DNA of 64,000 nucleotides from an uncultured Dorea sp. (GCA_910580235.1 CAJTVU010000004.1:279401-343400); one strand, 5' to 3'. Counted from the first letter of the stretch, positions 25,123-33,763 are shown. The notes: generated by a model not told the origin, from the letters alone. A program made the numbers and translations.

Positions 25123-25400
25123 GTGAATTTTCCTCCATTTTCTTTTCACTTTTTGATACTGACTTTAATAGGGACTACTGAGTAGCTGGCGAGCTATCCT
25201 TGAGCCTGCTACACTTCTCGTCCAGGCGTGTTCGGTCCACGCCCTTTCCGGCCGCCGGTGTCTCCGGCAATGACGGGCCGGCATTAGAAGCAATATACGA
25301 GGATATCCACCGGCTAAAGGTGCTCCTTGTATATTAAACAGCCTGCGCGCCTTACAGCGCACAGCTATCAGCCGCCTGAATCACGATCCATCCTTAAGCG
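25123..25400 (-). other. 278-bp structured spacer between rpmJ and rpsM
   Basis: No gene is visible. Several strong hairpins are present: GGCGTG/CACGCC near 25223, GCCGG/CCGGC near 25255, a long TATACGAGGA...TCCTTGTATA stem with inner CCACC/GGTG (25297-25336), and TGCGC/GCGCA near 25352. Such length inside the alpha operon is unusual. It could be a leader that regulates rpsM and the genes after it, or accumulated repeat insertions. Confidence 0.45.
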
Positions 25401-25514
25401 CTAGCCTTGTCTCTGCTTGTGCTTTGGATTCTCGCAAATGATGCGGATGCTTCCTTTTCTTTTAATTACTTTGCATTTTTCGCAAATTGGCTTTACTGAT
25501 GATCTAACCTTCAT
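25401..25514 (-). CDS. rpmJ: 50S ribosomal protein L36
   Basis: This 37-residue zinc-ribbon protein reads MKVRSSVKPICEKCKVIKRK then a second half ending KHKQRQG. Zinc ligands are CxxC at 11/14, Cys27 and His32. AGGAGG lies 7 nt before the ATG. It is the first gene of the separately transcribed alpha unit. Confidence 0.96.
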   Translation of the reverse strand: MKVRSSVKPICEKCKVIKRKGSIRIICENPKHKQRQG

Positions 25515-25721
25515 GTGAGATCCTCCTTTCCTCCATTGCTATGCTTTTCTATGCCCGCTCGGACATACTTATTTGCACATCTCCGGATTCCCGCTTCCTT
25601 TGCCGCGGTATTTTGCGAGAACACATACCCGTCCGGGCATCCCCTGTACGCGCCCTAACAGGGCGGTCGGACGAACGTCCGATATACGCTCAGAGATAAA
25701 AACGCAGAAATGCGCTTATAT

Positions 25722-25751
25722 ATTATATCACTCTATGTCAAGGAAAGTCAA
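25722..25751 (-). promoter_or_regulatory. internal promoter for rpmJ-rpsM-rpsK-rpsD-rpoA-rplQ
   Basis: On the minus strand TTGACT (25746-25751), an 18-bp spacer and TATAAT (25722-25727) follow right after a terminator. A second -35-like TTGACA is at 25736-25741. The resulting leader is about 200 nt long and contains hairpin repeats (e.g. TCGGACG/CGTCCGA near 25670, CGCCCT/AGGGCG near 25651). Confidence 0.75.
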
Positions 25752-25780
25752 CAAGAATTTTAAGGCCTGTCTGCCCTATG

Positions 25781-25813
25781 AAAAAAAGGACAAAATGATA
25801 ACCCATTCTGTCC
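25781..25813 (-). terminator. terminator after infA
   Basis: On the minus strand GGACAGAATG-GGTTAT-CATTTTGTCC forms a 10-bp stem with one mismatch, followed by TTTTTTT. It ends the long S10-spc-adk-map-infA transcript. Confidence 0.85.
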
Positions 25814-25832
25814 CTCCCGCACTTCTCTTAAT

Positions 25833-26051
25833 CTACTTATCCCTCCAGATGATCCTCCCTTTTGAAAGATCATACGGCGACAGCTCCAGCGTCACTTTAT
25901 CGCCCGGTAAGATTTTGATAAAGTTCATCCTGAGCTTTCCGCTGATATGTGCAAGTACTTGATGCCCATTCTCAAGCTCCACCTGGAACATTGCGTTAGG
26001 CAGCTTCTCTACTACGGTTCCCTCAATTTCAATCACGTCAGCTTTTGACAT
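25833..26051 (-). CDS. infA: translation initiation factor IF-1
   Basis: This 72-residue OB-fold protein, MSKADVIEIEGTVVEKLPNA..., blocks the A site during initiation. It has the conserved GHQVLAHISGKLRMNFIKILPGDKV segment. Length and position after map are standard. A terminator follows about 20 bp downstream. Confidence 0.96.
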   Translation of the reverse strand: MSKADVIEIEGTVVEKLPNAMFQVELENGHQVLAHISGKLRMNFIKILPGDKVTLELSPYDLSKGRIIWRDK

Positions 26052-26064
26052 ATGCGTCGTCCTC

Positions 26065-26313
26065 CTACTCTTCTTCCTTATTACGATTCTTCAATATATA
26101 TTTAATCTTCACGTCAGTAATCTCTGAAATGTCATATTGCTCACAGATCAGCTGTACATGCTTCTTCTTCTTTTTTTTCAGCCTGTCCAGAGTTCTAGCT
26201 CTGCCGTCTGCTAAATATACATATGTCCCGTCGTCCTGGATTATCACATAAACTTTCCCAGCGTCATGGCCTGCCGTGGAGCGTGCGAGCATCCCTTCTT
26301 TATACCTGTCCAT
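26065..26313 (-). CDS. KOW-domain RNA-binding protein (L14e/L6e-like)
   Basis: This 82-residue basic protein has an N-terminal KOW motif (GMLARSTAGHDAGKVYVIIQDD) followed by RARTLDRLKKKKKKHVQLI and an acidic tail. Homologues of this kind are found between map and infA in many Clostridia. Function is not established; RNA or ribosome binding is likely from the fold. It starts within a few bases of the map stop. Confidence 0.85.
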   Translation of the reverse strand: MDRYKEGMLARSTAGHDAGKVYVIIQDDGTYVYLADGRARTLDRLKKKKKKHVQLICEQYDISEITDVKIKYILKNRNKEEE

Positions 26314-26314
26314 A

Positions 26315-27076
26315 TCACATCTCTCCTGTCAGAGTCAGGAGTATCGGCTCTCCGGCTGTAATCAGCACTGTATTCTCATAATGTGCCGACAGGCTCCCGT
26401 CTCTTGTCACCACGGTCCACTCGTCCTCAAGCCAGTCCACTTCCCACCCTCCGGCATTAATCATCGGCTCGATGGCGAGGGTCATCCCGGCTCTTAGCTT
26501 CACGCCTTTCCTGCTCATTACATAATTCGGTATTTCCGGCGCTTCATGGAGGCTTCCTCCAATCCCGTGCCCGCACAGATCCCGGACTACTCCGCACCCG
26601 TTCTTTTCAACATACCGTCCGATCGCCCCTGAGATATCAGATAGATGATTGCCCTCTTTTGCATATTTTATACCTTCAAAGAAGCTTTCACGGGCCACCC
26701 GTATAAGGTTCCTTGCTTCTTCGCTCACCTCGCCGACGGCATGGGTCCTCGCCGCATCAGAATGGTAGCCTTTATAGATGACGCCTGCATCCAGGCTTAC
26801 GATATCGCCTTCCTTAACGATACGCTTATCGTTCGGGATGCCGTGGACGACCTCTTCATTGAGGGACACGCAGATAGACGCCGGATAACCTCTGTAGCCG
26901 AGGAAGGAAGGGGTGCAGCCATAGCTTCTGATCACTTCCTCCCCCAGACGGTCGATCTCTTTCGTGCTCATACCTGGGCGCAGCGCTTTCTGAAGCTCGC
27001 CGTGGACAATCTCAAGGATACGCCCCGCTTCTGTCATAAGCTCTATCTCTCTCGCTGATTTAATGGTAATAGGCAT
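26315..27076 (-). CDS. map: type I methionine aminopeptidase
   Basis: This 253-residue enzyme removes the initiator methionine. Metal ligands lie in the canonical segments SLDAGVIYKGYHSDAART (two Asp), CGHGIGGSLHEAPEIPNY (His), MTLAIEPMINAG (Glu) and the late DGSLSAHYENTVLIT (Glu). It has no N-terminal extension, so type Ia. The 4-bp spacing to adk indicates cotranscription. Confidence 0.96.
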   Translation of the reverse strand: MPITIKSAREIELMTEAGRILEIVHGELQKALRPGMSTKEIDRLGEEVIRSYGCTPSFLGYRGYPASICVSLNEEVVHGIPNDKRIVKEGDIVSLDAGVIYKGYHSDAARTHAVGEVSEEARNLIRVARESFFEGIKYAKEGNHLSDISGAIGRYVEKNGCGVVRDLCGHGIGGSLHEAPEIPNYVMSRKGVKLRAGMTLAIEPMINAGGWEVDWLEDEWTVVTRDGSLSAHYENTVLITAGEPILLTLTGEM

Positions 27077-27080
27077 GAGG

Positions 27081-27725
27081 CTACGCTCCTAAAATCTCTG
27101 TGATTGTTTGGAATACATCATTGATGTCGGCAGTTCCATCCACTTCCTTAAGGATCCCTGCGGATGCATAATAGTCGATGAGAGGCTGCGTCTGCTCATG
27201 ATATACGTCAAGGCGTTTCCCTACTGTCTCCGGCTTATCATCGTCCCTTAAAATAAGCTCTTTTCCGCACGTGTCGCAGATGCCCTCTGCTTTCGGCGCG
27301 GCATATTCCATATGGTATGTAGCCCCGCAGCCCACGCATGCACGGCGTCCTCCCATACGGCTGATGATATTCTCATCCGGGACTTCCACGTCGATCGCAT
27401 AATCAACTTTCTGTCCCAGAGCGGCCAGCGCTTTATCAAGCGCTTCTGCCTGCGGGATCGTCCGTGGGAACCCGTCCAGTACATAACCGCCCGCACAGTC
27501 ATCCTGAGCCACCCGATCCACGACCAGATCTACAACCAGCTCATCCGGGACAAGAAGCCCCTGGTCCATATAGGTCTTCGCCTTCTTTCCAAGATCCGTC
27601 CCATTTTTGATATTTGCCCTGAAAATGTCTCCCGTAGAAATGTGCGGAATGTCATACTTAGCGGCAATCTTCTTTGCCTGCGTGCCTTTTCCCGCTCCGG
27701 GAGCGCCCAACATAATAATCTTCAT
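27081..27725 (-). CDS. adk: adenylate kinase, zinc-lid form
   Basis: This 214-residue enzyme interconverts ATP + AMP and 2 ADP. The P-loop GAPGAGKGTQ is at 7-16, the AMP site ISTGDIFRANI follows, DGFPRTIPQAE, and a long LID with four zinc-type cysteines (CVGCGATYHMEY and CDTCGKEL). Typical of Gram-positive Adk. Follows secY with a 119-bp hairpin-rich spacer. Confidence 0.96.
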   Translation of the reverse strand: MKIIMLGAPGAGKGTQAKKIAAKYDIPHISTGDIFRANIKNGTDLGKKAKTYMDQGLLVPDELVVDLVVDRVAQDDCAGGYVLDGFPRTIPQAEALDKALAALGQKVDYAIDVEVPDENIISRMGGRRACVGCGATYHMEYAAPKAEGICDTCGKELILRDDDKPETVGKRLDVYHEQTQPLIDYYASAGILKEVDGTADINDVFQTITEILGA

Positions 27726-27754
27726 AGTTTTCGTCTCCTTTATAGCATTTTAAC

Positions 27755-27843
27755 CCGCGGAATTGCTCCGCGAGTCTCAATGTCCCCGGACGAACATCCA
27801 CGATCCGTCCGGCATGGCAAAGCAAGCCAGGAGGCCCGCTTTG
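27755..27843. repeat. hairpin-rich secY-adk spacer
   Basis: Three hairpins in a row: CGCGGA...TCCGCG, CCGGACG...CGTCCGG, and GCAAAGC...GCTTTGC, the last ending at the secY stop. They resemble the hairpins in other spacers of this cluster, but no T-run makes a terminator. Confidence 0.5.
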
Positions 27844-27844
27844 C

Positions 27845-29161
27845 TTAGTTATTTAAAAATCCCTTGTAGTTCCTTACAAGCATCTGGGATTCGATCTGCT
27901 TCAGAGTCTCCAATATTACGCTGACGATAATGATAAGCGATGTACCTCCGAAAGATACGCTCGCTCCGAATACGCCGTTAAAGAATATCGGGACGATCTG
28001 TATGATGATCAGGCCGCACGCGCCGATAAAGATAATATATTTCAATCTCTTCGTCAAGTACTCCACCGTCGGCTTGCCCGGTCTGATGCCTGGGATGAAC
28101 CCTCCGTTCTTTTTCATATTATTTGCGATCTCTAACGGATTGAAAGTAATCGAGGTATAGAAGTACGCAAAGAATACGGTGAGGACGATATACACGAGGA
28201 GCCCCCAAGTGTACTGAATATTTTGAGGGTTACACCAGTTCCCCTGGTTTAAGCCTCTTAAGATCTCGCTTCCAATCCCCGTTCCGTCTCCTTTCCCAAG
28301 AAAAGATGCAACGACGATTGGGGTCTGCATCAGCGAAGATGCAAAAATAATCGGAATAACTCCCGCGGTGTTCACCTTAAGCGGGATATGGGAAGACTGT
28401 CCCCCATACGTCCTTCTTCCGACTACCTTCTGTGAATACTGTACGGAAATCCGTCTCTCCCCACTCTGCAAAATCACGACGAACACGACCAGCAGGATAA
28501 TGATCGCAAGAATGACTACTACTGCAAGAGCGCCCGATGCGATACTTTTCCCCTTTACGAACTGGTTGAAAAGAGTCGTCATATCGCTCGGGATACGTGA
28601 AACGATATTAATTACCAGCACAATAGAAATGCCGTTCCCGATACCCTTCTCCGTAATCCTCTCGCCGACCCACATGAGGAATGCCGATCCGGCTGTGAGC
28701 GTAAGGACTACGATAGCCACGCTCACGAAATTATATTCTACCAGAAGCCCCTGACGGCCGAACCCCACTGCCATGGCAGTAGACTCAACAATCGCAAGCC
28801 CTACTGTCATATATCTTGTAATAGCGACGATCTTCTTTCTCCCATCCGCACCTTCCTTCTGCATCTCTTCGAGCTTCGGGATCGCGATCGTAAGAAGCTG
28901 CATAATGATGGAAGACGTAATATACGGCGTGATGCTGAGGGCAAATATCGACATCGCCTCTAAAGAGCCTCCGGTGAAAGCGTTCAGTAAGTTAAACGCC
29001 TCCCCGGAATTCTGTGCGAAAAACTGTTTGAGATAATTTGCGTTCACTCCCGGTGTCGGAAGCTGGGAACCAAGCCTGATTATGACAAGCATGAAGAACG
29101 TGTACACGATCTTCTTGCGTATGTCTTTGATCCCCCACGCTCTTTTCAATGTATCTAACAT
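27845..29161 (-). CDS. secY: protein translocase subunit SecY
   Basis: This 438-residue, ten-TM channel subunit of the Sec translocon has characteristic segments: RLGSQLPTPGVN, the plug region after TM1, ALSITPYITSSIIMQLL, and cytoplasmic loops including GERRISVQYSQKVVGRRTYGG that bind SecA and ribosomes. Its start overlaps the rplO stop by one base. Confidence 0.97.
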   Translation of the reverse strand: MLDTLKRAWGIKDIRKKIVYTFFMLVIIRLGSQLPTPGVNANYLKQFFAQNSGEAFNLLNAFTGGSLEAMSIFALSITPYITSSIIMQLLTIAIPKLEEMQKEGADGRKKIVAITRYMTVGLAIVESTAMAVGFGRQGLLVEYNFVSVAIVVLTLTAGSAFLMWVGERITEKGIGNGISIVLVINIVSRIPSDMTTLFNQFVKGKSIASGALAVVVILAIIILLVVFVVILQSGERRISVQYSQKVVGRRTYGGQSSHIPLKVNTAGVIPIIFASSLMQTPIVVASFLGKGDGTGIGSEILRGLNQGNWCNPQNIQYTWGLLVYIVLTVFFAYFYTSITFNPLEIANNMKKNGGFIPGIRPGKPTVEYLTKRLKYIIFIGACGLIIIQIVPIFFNGVFGASVSFGGTSLIIIVSVILETLKQIESQMLVRNYKGFLNN

Positions 29162-29601
29162 TAAATCACCTCTGCTTTTCCACCTAACGCCTCAATCTTA
29201 GCCACGGCTCCTGCACTGAATGCGTTCGCCTGCACTGTAAGCTTCTTTGTGAGCTCGCCATTACCAAGGATCTTAACACCGTCTCTTTCATTCTTTACGA
29301 TGCCCTGCTCCTTGAGCGTCTCTACTGAAACAACTGCATCATTGTCGAATACTTCAAGAGCGCTTACATTAATACCAACGATCTCTTTAGAATTGATATT
29401 CGTGAAGCCTCTTTTTGGTATCCTTCTATATAATGGCATCTGCCCGCCTTCAAACCCTGGTCTTGTACCTCCCGAGCGGGCTTTCTGACCTTTGTGGCCC
29501 TTGCCGGCTGTCTTGCCGTTACCAGAACCGTGTCCACGTCCTCTTCTGAAATTATCATTCTGTTTCGCACCATCAGCAGGCCTTAAGTTTGATAAATCCA
29601 T
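29161..29601 (-). CDS. rplO: 50S ribosomal protein L15
   Basis: This 146-residue protein has the long glycine/arginine-rich N-terminal extension (RRGRGHGSGNGKTAGKGHKG) threading into 23S rRNA and a globular C-terminal domain with GFEGGQMPLYRRIPKRGF. Canonical place between rpmD and secY. Confidence 0.97.
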   Translation of the reverse strand: MDLSNLRPADGAKQNDNFRRGRGHGSGNGKTAGKGHKGQKARSGGTRPGFEGGQMPLYRRIPKRGFTNINSKEIVGINVSALEVFDNDAVVSVETLKEQGIVKNERDGVKILGNGELTKKLTVQANAFSAGAVAKIEALGGKAEVI

Positions 29602-29630
29602 GTGACACCTCCTTATCAGAATCTTAATCC

Positions 29631-29810
29631 TTATGCTTCCTCAACTTTTACCAGGTGTTGCACCTGTTTAACCATACCTCTTGTTGCTGCGTTGTCCGGC
29701 AGCTCAACTGTCTTGTTCATTTTTCTAAGTCCCAGAGCCTCTACCGTTTTCTTATGCTTGGGCACAGCGCCAATCGGAGATTTTACTAACGTAACTTTTA
29801 AGTTTGCCAT
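29631..29810 (-). CDS. rpmD: 50S ribosomal protein L30
   Basis: This 59-residue protein begins MANLKVTLVKSPIGAVPKHK and contains ALGLRKMNKTVELPDN, standard for bacterial L30. It lies between rpsE and rplO with short gaps. Confidence 0.96.
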   Translation of the reverse strand: MANLKVTLVKSPIGAVPKHKKTVEALGLRKMNKTVELPDNAATRGMVKQVQHLVKVEEA

Positions 29811-29824
29811 TTTTGTCTGCCTCC

Positions 29825-30334
29825 TTAGCCTAAGATTTCCTCAACAGATTTACCGCGAAGCTTCGCAACCGCCTCTGGAGTCTTAATCTGACGTAATCCG
29901 TCGATCGTGGCCAGAACTACGTTCTGCTTGTTATTGGAACCAAGAGATTTTGTACGGATGTTCTTGATCCCTGCCATCTCGATCACGGCACGCGCCGGGC
30001 CTCCGGCGATAACTCCAGTACCTTCCGCGGCTTTCTTAAGAAGCACGCATGCCCCTCCGAATTTGCCGATAAAATCATGTGTAATACTGCCATTATCATC
30101 TAATGCTACATTGATGAGGTTCTTCGCTGCGTCCTCTTTCCCTTTACGGATCGCTTCCGGGATCTCCGTAGCTTTTCCCAATCCTGCGCCAACATGGCCG
30201 TTTCCGTCTCCGACAACTACTAAAGCTGTGAATCTCATGTTACGGCCACCCTTAACAACTTTGGTTACACGCTTGATTGACACTACTTTTTCATTTAGCT
30301 CTAACTGACCAGCATCAATACGTTCCTGTCTCAT
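29825..30334 (-). CDS. rpsE: 30S ribosomal protein S5
   Basis: This 169-residue accuracy-related protein has the double-stranded RNA-binding N-terminal domain (VVSIKRVTKVVKGGRNMRFTALVVVGDGNGHVG) and C-terminal domain with GTGVIAGGPARAVIEMAGI. The loop where spectinomycin resistance mutations map (VVKGGRN) is wild type in appearance. Confidence 0.97.
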   Translation of the reverse strand: MRQERIDAGQLELNEKVVSIKRVTKVVKGGRNMRFTALVVVGDGNGHVGAGLGKATEIPEAIRKGKEDAAKNLINVALDDNGSITHDFIGKFGGACVLLKKAAEGTGVIAGGPARAVIEMAGIKNIRTKSLGSNNKQNVVLATIDGLRQIKTPEAVAKLRGKSVEEILG

Positions 30335-30348
30335 GTGTGCTCCTCCTC

Positions 30349-30717
30349 CTAGAAATTCAAACCAGCTTCTCTTGCTGCGTCTGCTAATGCCTGAACCTTG
30401 CCATGGTATATAAAGCCGCCCCGGTCAAAGACAACATCTTTAATACCCTTCTCGATCGCTCTTTCTGCGATCACTTTTCCTAAATATGCCGCTGCATCAA
30501 CGTTGTTTGTCTTCTCTAAATTTGCTTTCACGTCTTTCTGAAGAGTGGAAGCGGAAACCAGAGTATTTCCTGCCGTATCGTCAATGATCTGTGCATACAT
30601 ATGGTTGTTGCTTCTGAATACTGCCAAGCGCGGACACTGTGCAGTACCGCTCAAACGATTACGGATTCTTCTGTGCTTACCCTGACGAACAACACTTCTT
30701 GATTTTTTGCTAACCAT
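30349..30717 (-). CDS. rplR: 50S ribosomal protein L18
   Basis: This 122-residue 5S rRNA-binding protein begins MVSKKSRSVVRQGKHRRIRN and ends YHGKVQALADAAREAGLNF, both conserved. Spaced 17 bp after rplF. Confidence 0.97.
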   Translation of the reverse strand: MVSKKSRSVVRQGKHRRIRNRLSGTAQCPRLAVFRSNNHMYAQIIDDTAGNTLVSASTLQKDVKANLEKTNNVDAAAYLGKVIAERAIEKGIKDVVFDRGGFIYHGKVQALADAAREAGLNF

Positions 30718-30734
30718 TTTTACACTCTCCTTTC

Positions 30735-31277
30735 TTATTTCTTACCAGTCTTGCCGACTTTACGTCTGATTACTTCATCAGCATACTTAATGCCTTTGCC
30801 CTTATACGGCTCAGGCCTTCTCTTGTCTCTGATCTCTGCTGCGTACTGGCCTACCTTTTCTTTGTCGATGCCCTTAACGATGATCTTATTCTGCCCTTCT
30901 ACAACAGTCTCGATCCCCTCCGGATCGATCATCTCGACCGGATGGGAATATCCGAGGTTAAGGGTCAGCTTGTTGCCTGATTTCGCTGCTCTGTACCCTA
31001 CGCCGTTTACCTCGAGAGTCTTCTCGTACCCGTTCGATACGCCGATGACCATATTATTAATCAATGTTCTTGTGAGACCGTGTAAAGACTTCATCCTCTT
31101 TAGATCGTTCGGTCTTGCCACAACAACTTCTGCACCTTCTGCCTTAATCTCCATCTCTGCAGGAAGCTCTCTTTCAAGAGTCCCTTTTGGACCTTTTACA
31201 GTCACTTTATTGTTTGCCGCAACTTCGACAGTTACGCCTGCCGGAATTACAACAGGTAATCTTCCTATACGTGACAT
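30735..31277 (-). CDS. rplF: 50S ribosomal protein L6
   Basis: This 180-residue two-domain protein begins MSRIGRLPVVIPAGVTV and has the C-terminal rRNA-binding motif DKRRPEPYKGKGIKYADEVI near the sarcin-ricin loop. It is preceded by an unusually long 177-bp spacer after rpsH. Confidence 0.97.
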   Translation of the reverse strand: MSRIGRLPVVIPAGVTVEVAANNKVTVKGPKGTLERELPAEMEIKAEGAEVVVARPNDLKRMKSLHGLTRTLINNMVIGVSNGYEKTLEVNGVGYRAAKSGNKLTLNLGYSHPVEMIDPEGIETVVEGQNKIIVKGIDKEKVGQYAAEIRDKRRPEPYKGKGIKYADEVIRRKVGKTGKK

Positions 31278-31351
31278 TGCCTAATCCTCCTTAACTTAAA
31301 TTTTCGGAACAATGGATTGTTCTGTTTTCAGTTACGATTTGCATCAAGGAA

Positions 31352-31454
31352 GTTCTTCTCCCTAAGCTCGTAGAATACCTCGCTAAGGTCCAAGAACGAC
31401 CTCGCGCTAAGTTCAGTCTTCGTCTACGACTCGACTTCACTAAGCTGCTTTCGG
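31352..31454 (-). repeat. structured intercistronic repeat in the rpsH-rplF spacer
   Basis: Starting at the rpsH stop (mRNA sense), this ~103-bp block has hairpin arms GTTCTT (31352-31357) and AAGAAC (31392-31397), followed on the plus strand by CCTCGCGCTAAGTTC and CTGCTTTCGGTC. It aligns along its length with the rpsM-rpsK element. Its CTTCG...CTTCACTAAGC part also aligns with the element at 31914. Confidence 0.6.
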
Positions 31455-31856
31455 TCACCAAACGAAGGCCAGTACTTCTCCGCCTACGCCGAGCTTTCTT
31501 GCCTCTTTGTCCGTAATCACTCCATGGTTCGTGGAGATGATCGCCGTCCCAAGCCCGCCGAACACTTTCGGCACGTCTGCGCTGTTCGCATAGACACGCA
31601 GGCCCGGCTTAGAGATCCTCTTAAGGCCCGTGATAACTTTCTCATTCTTGTCTGCGCCATATTTAAGCGTTATGTGGATCGTCTTAAATATGCCGTCTTC
31701 GATGAGTTCATATTTCTCAATGTACCCTTCGTCTAGCAGGATGTTCGCGATTGCAAGCTTCATCTTGGATGAAGGCACATCTACTGTATCATGTTTCGCA
31801 GTATTCGCATTACGGATTCTCGTAAGCATATCTGCAATAGGATCGCTCATGGTCAT
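31455..31856 (-). CDS. rpsH: 30S ribosomal protein S8
   Basis: This 133-residue 16S rRNA binder is the translational regulator of the spc operon in E. coli. Conserved segments are SDPIADMLTRIRNA, the central IKRISKPGLRVY-like stretch and STNHGVITDKEARKLGVGGEVLAFVW at the end. Flanked on both sides by long spacers that carry related structured repeats. Confidence 0.97.
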   Translation of the reverse strand: MTMSDPIADMLTRIRNANTAKHDTVDVPSSKMKLAIANILLDEGYIEKYELIEDGIFKTIHITLKYGADKNEKVITGLKRISKPGLRVYANSADVPKVFGGLGTAIISTNHGVITDKEARKLGVGGEVLAFVW

Positions 31857-31913
31857 GAATCATTTTCCTCCTTTTTCTTTTATAAGGTTTCTTATAACGA
31901 ACATAACGGAACT

Positions 31914-32030
31914 GGCTCCGTGCGCCTAAGCTCAGCCTTCGCCTCCGGCTTGGCTTCACTAACGCTTGGGAGCGGCCTTCCCACTAGGCTCGGTCGGCGC
32001 TAACGCTTGGCCTCGCCAAGTGTTCAGTGC
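31914..32030 (-). repeat. structured intercistronic repeat in the rpsZ-rpsH spacer
   Basis: The 79-bp core (31914-31992; e.g. CGTGCGCCTAAGCTCAGCC, then CGCCTCCGGCTTGGCTTCAC) is about 80% identical to 36768-36846 in the rplW-rplB spacer. A second short hairpin unit (CTTGGCCTCGCCAAG) adjoins the rpsZ stop. Confidence 0.65.
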
Positions 32031-32216
32031 CTACCAGCTTGCTTTCTTAACACCTGGGATCTGTCCTTTATATGCCAGCTCACGGAAGCAAACACGGCAG
32101 ATTCCATATTTTCTCAGATATGCGTGCGGACGTCCGCAGATTCTACAGCGGCTGTATTCTCTTGTGGAGAATTTCTGTTTGCGCTGCTGCTTGATTTTCA
32201 TCGCTGTCTTAGCCAT
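32031..32216 (-). CDS. rpsZ: 30S ribosomal protein S14, zinc type
   Basis: This 61-residue S14 is the C+ form with two CxxC pairs (CRICGRP and CRVCFREL) binding zinc. Begins MAKTAMKIKQQRKQKFSTRE and ends GQIPGVKKASW. Canonical position between rplE and rpsH. Confidence 0.96.
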   Translation of the reverse strand: MAKTAMKIKQQRKQKFSTREYSRCRICGRPHAYLRKYGICRVCFRELAYKGQIPGVKKASW

Positions 32217-32227
32217 AATCTACCTCC

Positions 32228-32767
32228 CTATTTTGTAAACGGCATATTGAACTGTTTCAACAGCTCACGCGCCTCTTCGTCAGTTTTTGCCGTCGTAACA
32301 AAGATAATATCCATACCTCTTACTTTATCGATCTTATCATACTCGATCTCTGGGAAGATAAGCTGCTCTTTAATACCAAGAGCGTAGTTGCCCCTTCCGT
32401 CAAACGCATTCGGGTTGACGCCTCTAAAGTCACGTACACGAGGTAATGCAAGGTTGATGAGACGGTCAACGAACTCATACATCTTCTCGCCTCTTAAAGT
32501 AACTTTGCATCCGATTGACATTCCTTCCCTCAGCTTGAAGTTCGCAACGGATTTCTTCGCTTTGCAGACAACCGCCTTCTGCCCTGTAATCTTCTCAAGA
32601 TCAGCAATTGCCGAATCCAGAAGCTTCGCGTTGTCTTTCGCCTCGCCGACGCCCATGTTGATTACAACCTTATCAAGCTTCGGCACTTCCATAATATTCT
32701 TATAACCGAATTTTTTGGTCAGTGCATCGACCATTTCATTCTGGTACTGTTCTTTCAGTCTGCTCAA
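32228..32767 (-). CDS. rplE: 50S ribosomal protein L5
   Basis: This 179-residue 5S rRNA-binding protein of the central protuberance has NIMEVPKLDKVVINMGVGEA and RVRDFRGVNPNAFDGRGNY. Standard length and context. Confidence 0.97.
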   Translation of the reverse strand: MSRLKEQYQNEMVDALTKKFGYKNIMEVPKLDKVVINMGVGEAKDNAKLLDSAIADLEKITGQKAVVCKAKKSVANFKLREGMSIGCKVTLRGEKMYEFVDRLINLALPRVRDFRGVNPNAFDGRGNYALGIKEQLIFPEIEYDKIDKVRGMDIIFVTTAKTDEEARELLKQFNMPFTK

Positions 32768-32791
32768 AACTTATGCCCTCCTTCCTAAAGA

Positions 32792-33103
32792 TTAATCGAT
32801 TACTTCGCCTGTTGATTTTGCGTAGCGTACTTTCTTGTCCCCATCCATCTTGAAGCCCACTCTCGTCGCTTTTCCTTTGTGGACGTACATCACGTTGGAG
32901 ATATGGATAGAGCCTTCCTGGTGTACGATCCCGCCGTTCTGGTTCGCCGCGCTCGGCTTCGTATGCTTTGTCAGCATGTTCACTCCCTCTACCGTCACTC
33001 TGCCTGCTTTGTGATCGATGGCGATAACTTTACCTTCTTTGTCTTTATCTTTCCCGGCGATGACTTTCACAGTATCGCCCTTTTTGATCTTTAACATTGA
33101 CAT
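32792..33103 (-). CDS. rplX: 50S ribosomal protein L24
   Basis: This 103-residue assembly-initiating protein has an N-terminal KOW motif (KIKKGDTVKVIAGKDKDKEGKV) and the GGIVHQEGSIHISNVMYV segment. GGAGG lies 9 nt before the ATG at 33103. Confidence 0.97.
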   Translation of the reverse strand: MSMLKIKKGDTVKVIAGKDKDKEGKVIAIDHKAGRVTVEGVNMLTKHTKPSAANQNGGIVHQEGSIHISNVMYVHKGKATRVGFKMDGDKKVRYAKSTGEVID

Positions 33104-33117
33104 CTTCGCGCACCTCC

Positions 33118-33486
33118 TTATAATACTTCCGGAGCAAGGGATACGATCCTCATGAACTGCTTGTCACGGAGCTCTCTTGCCACCGGCCCGAAGATACGGG
33201 TTCCTCTTGGTGTCTTGTCATCTTTTATAATTACTGCTGCATTCTCGTCAAAACGGATATAAGAGCCGTCTTTGCGACGTGTGCTCTTTACAGTACGAAC
33301 AACTACAGCCTTGACCACATCGCCTTTTTTAACAACGCCGCCTGGTGTTGCATCTTTAACAGTCGCAACAATGATATCGCCGATACTTGCATATCTTCTT
33401 GTTGAACCACCAAGCACGCGGATACACAGTAGCTCTTTCGCACCTGTGTTGTCTGCCACTTTCAGTCTGCTTTCTTGCTGTATCAT
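33118..33486 (-). CDS. rplN: 50S ribosomal protein L14
   Basis: This 122-residue protein begins MIQQESRLKVADNTGAKELL and contains the conserved GGVVKKGDVVKAVVVRT and GTRIFGPVARELRD segments; it contacts 16S rRNA in an intersubunit bridge. Between rpsQ and rplX. Confidence 0.97.
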   Translation of the reverse strand: MIQQESRLKVADNTGAKELLCIRVLGGSTRRYASIGDIIVATVKDATPGGVVKKGDVVKAVVVRTVKSTRRKDGSYIRFDENAAVIIKDDKTPRGTRIFGPVARELRDKQFMRIVSLAPEVL

Positions 33487-33504
33487 GCAGGTCCCCTCCT
33501 TATG

Positions 33505-33759
33505 CTATTTCGCTTTTTCCATCACTTCGACAAGGCGCCATCTCTTATCTTTTGATAATGGCCTTGTCTCCATAACTCTTACCTTGTCTCCAATGTTGCA
33601 CTCGTTCGCTTCGTCATGCGCTTTGAGCTTATAAGTCCTCTTTACGATCTTCTTGTAAAGCGGATGTTTTACATGGTCTTCAACAGCAACTACTATGGTC
33701 TTATCCATTTTATTGCTGATAACTTTACCAACACGGGTCTTCCTAAGATTTCTTTCCAT
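33505..33759 (-). CDS. rpsQ: 30S ribosomal protein S17
   Basis: This 84-residue OB-fold protein begins MERNLRKTRVGKVISNKMDK and contains HPLYKKIVKRTYKLKAHDE, conserved in bacterial S17. Short 4-bp gap after rpmC. Confidence 0.97.
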   Translation of the reverse strand: MERNLRKTRVGKVISNKMDKTIVVAVEDHVKHPLYKKIVKRTYKLKAHDEANECNIGDKVRVMETRPLSKDKRWRLVEVMEKAK

Positions 33760-33763
33760 AGTG

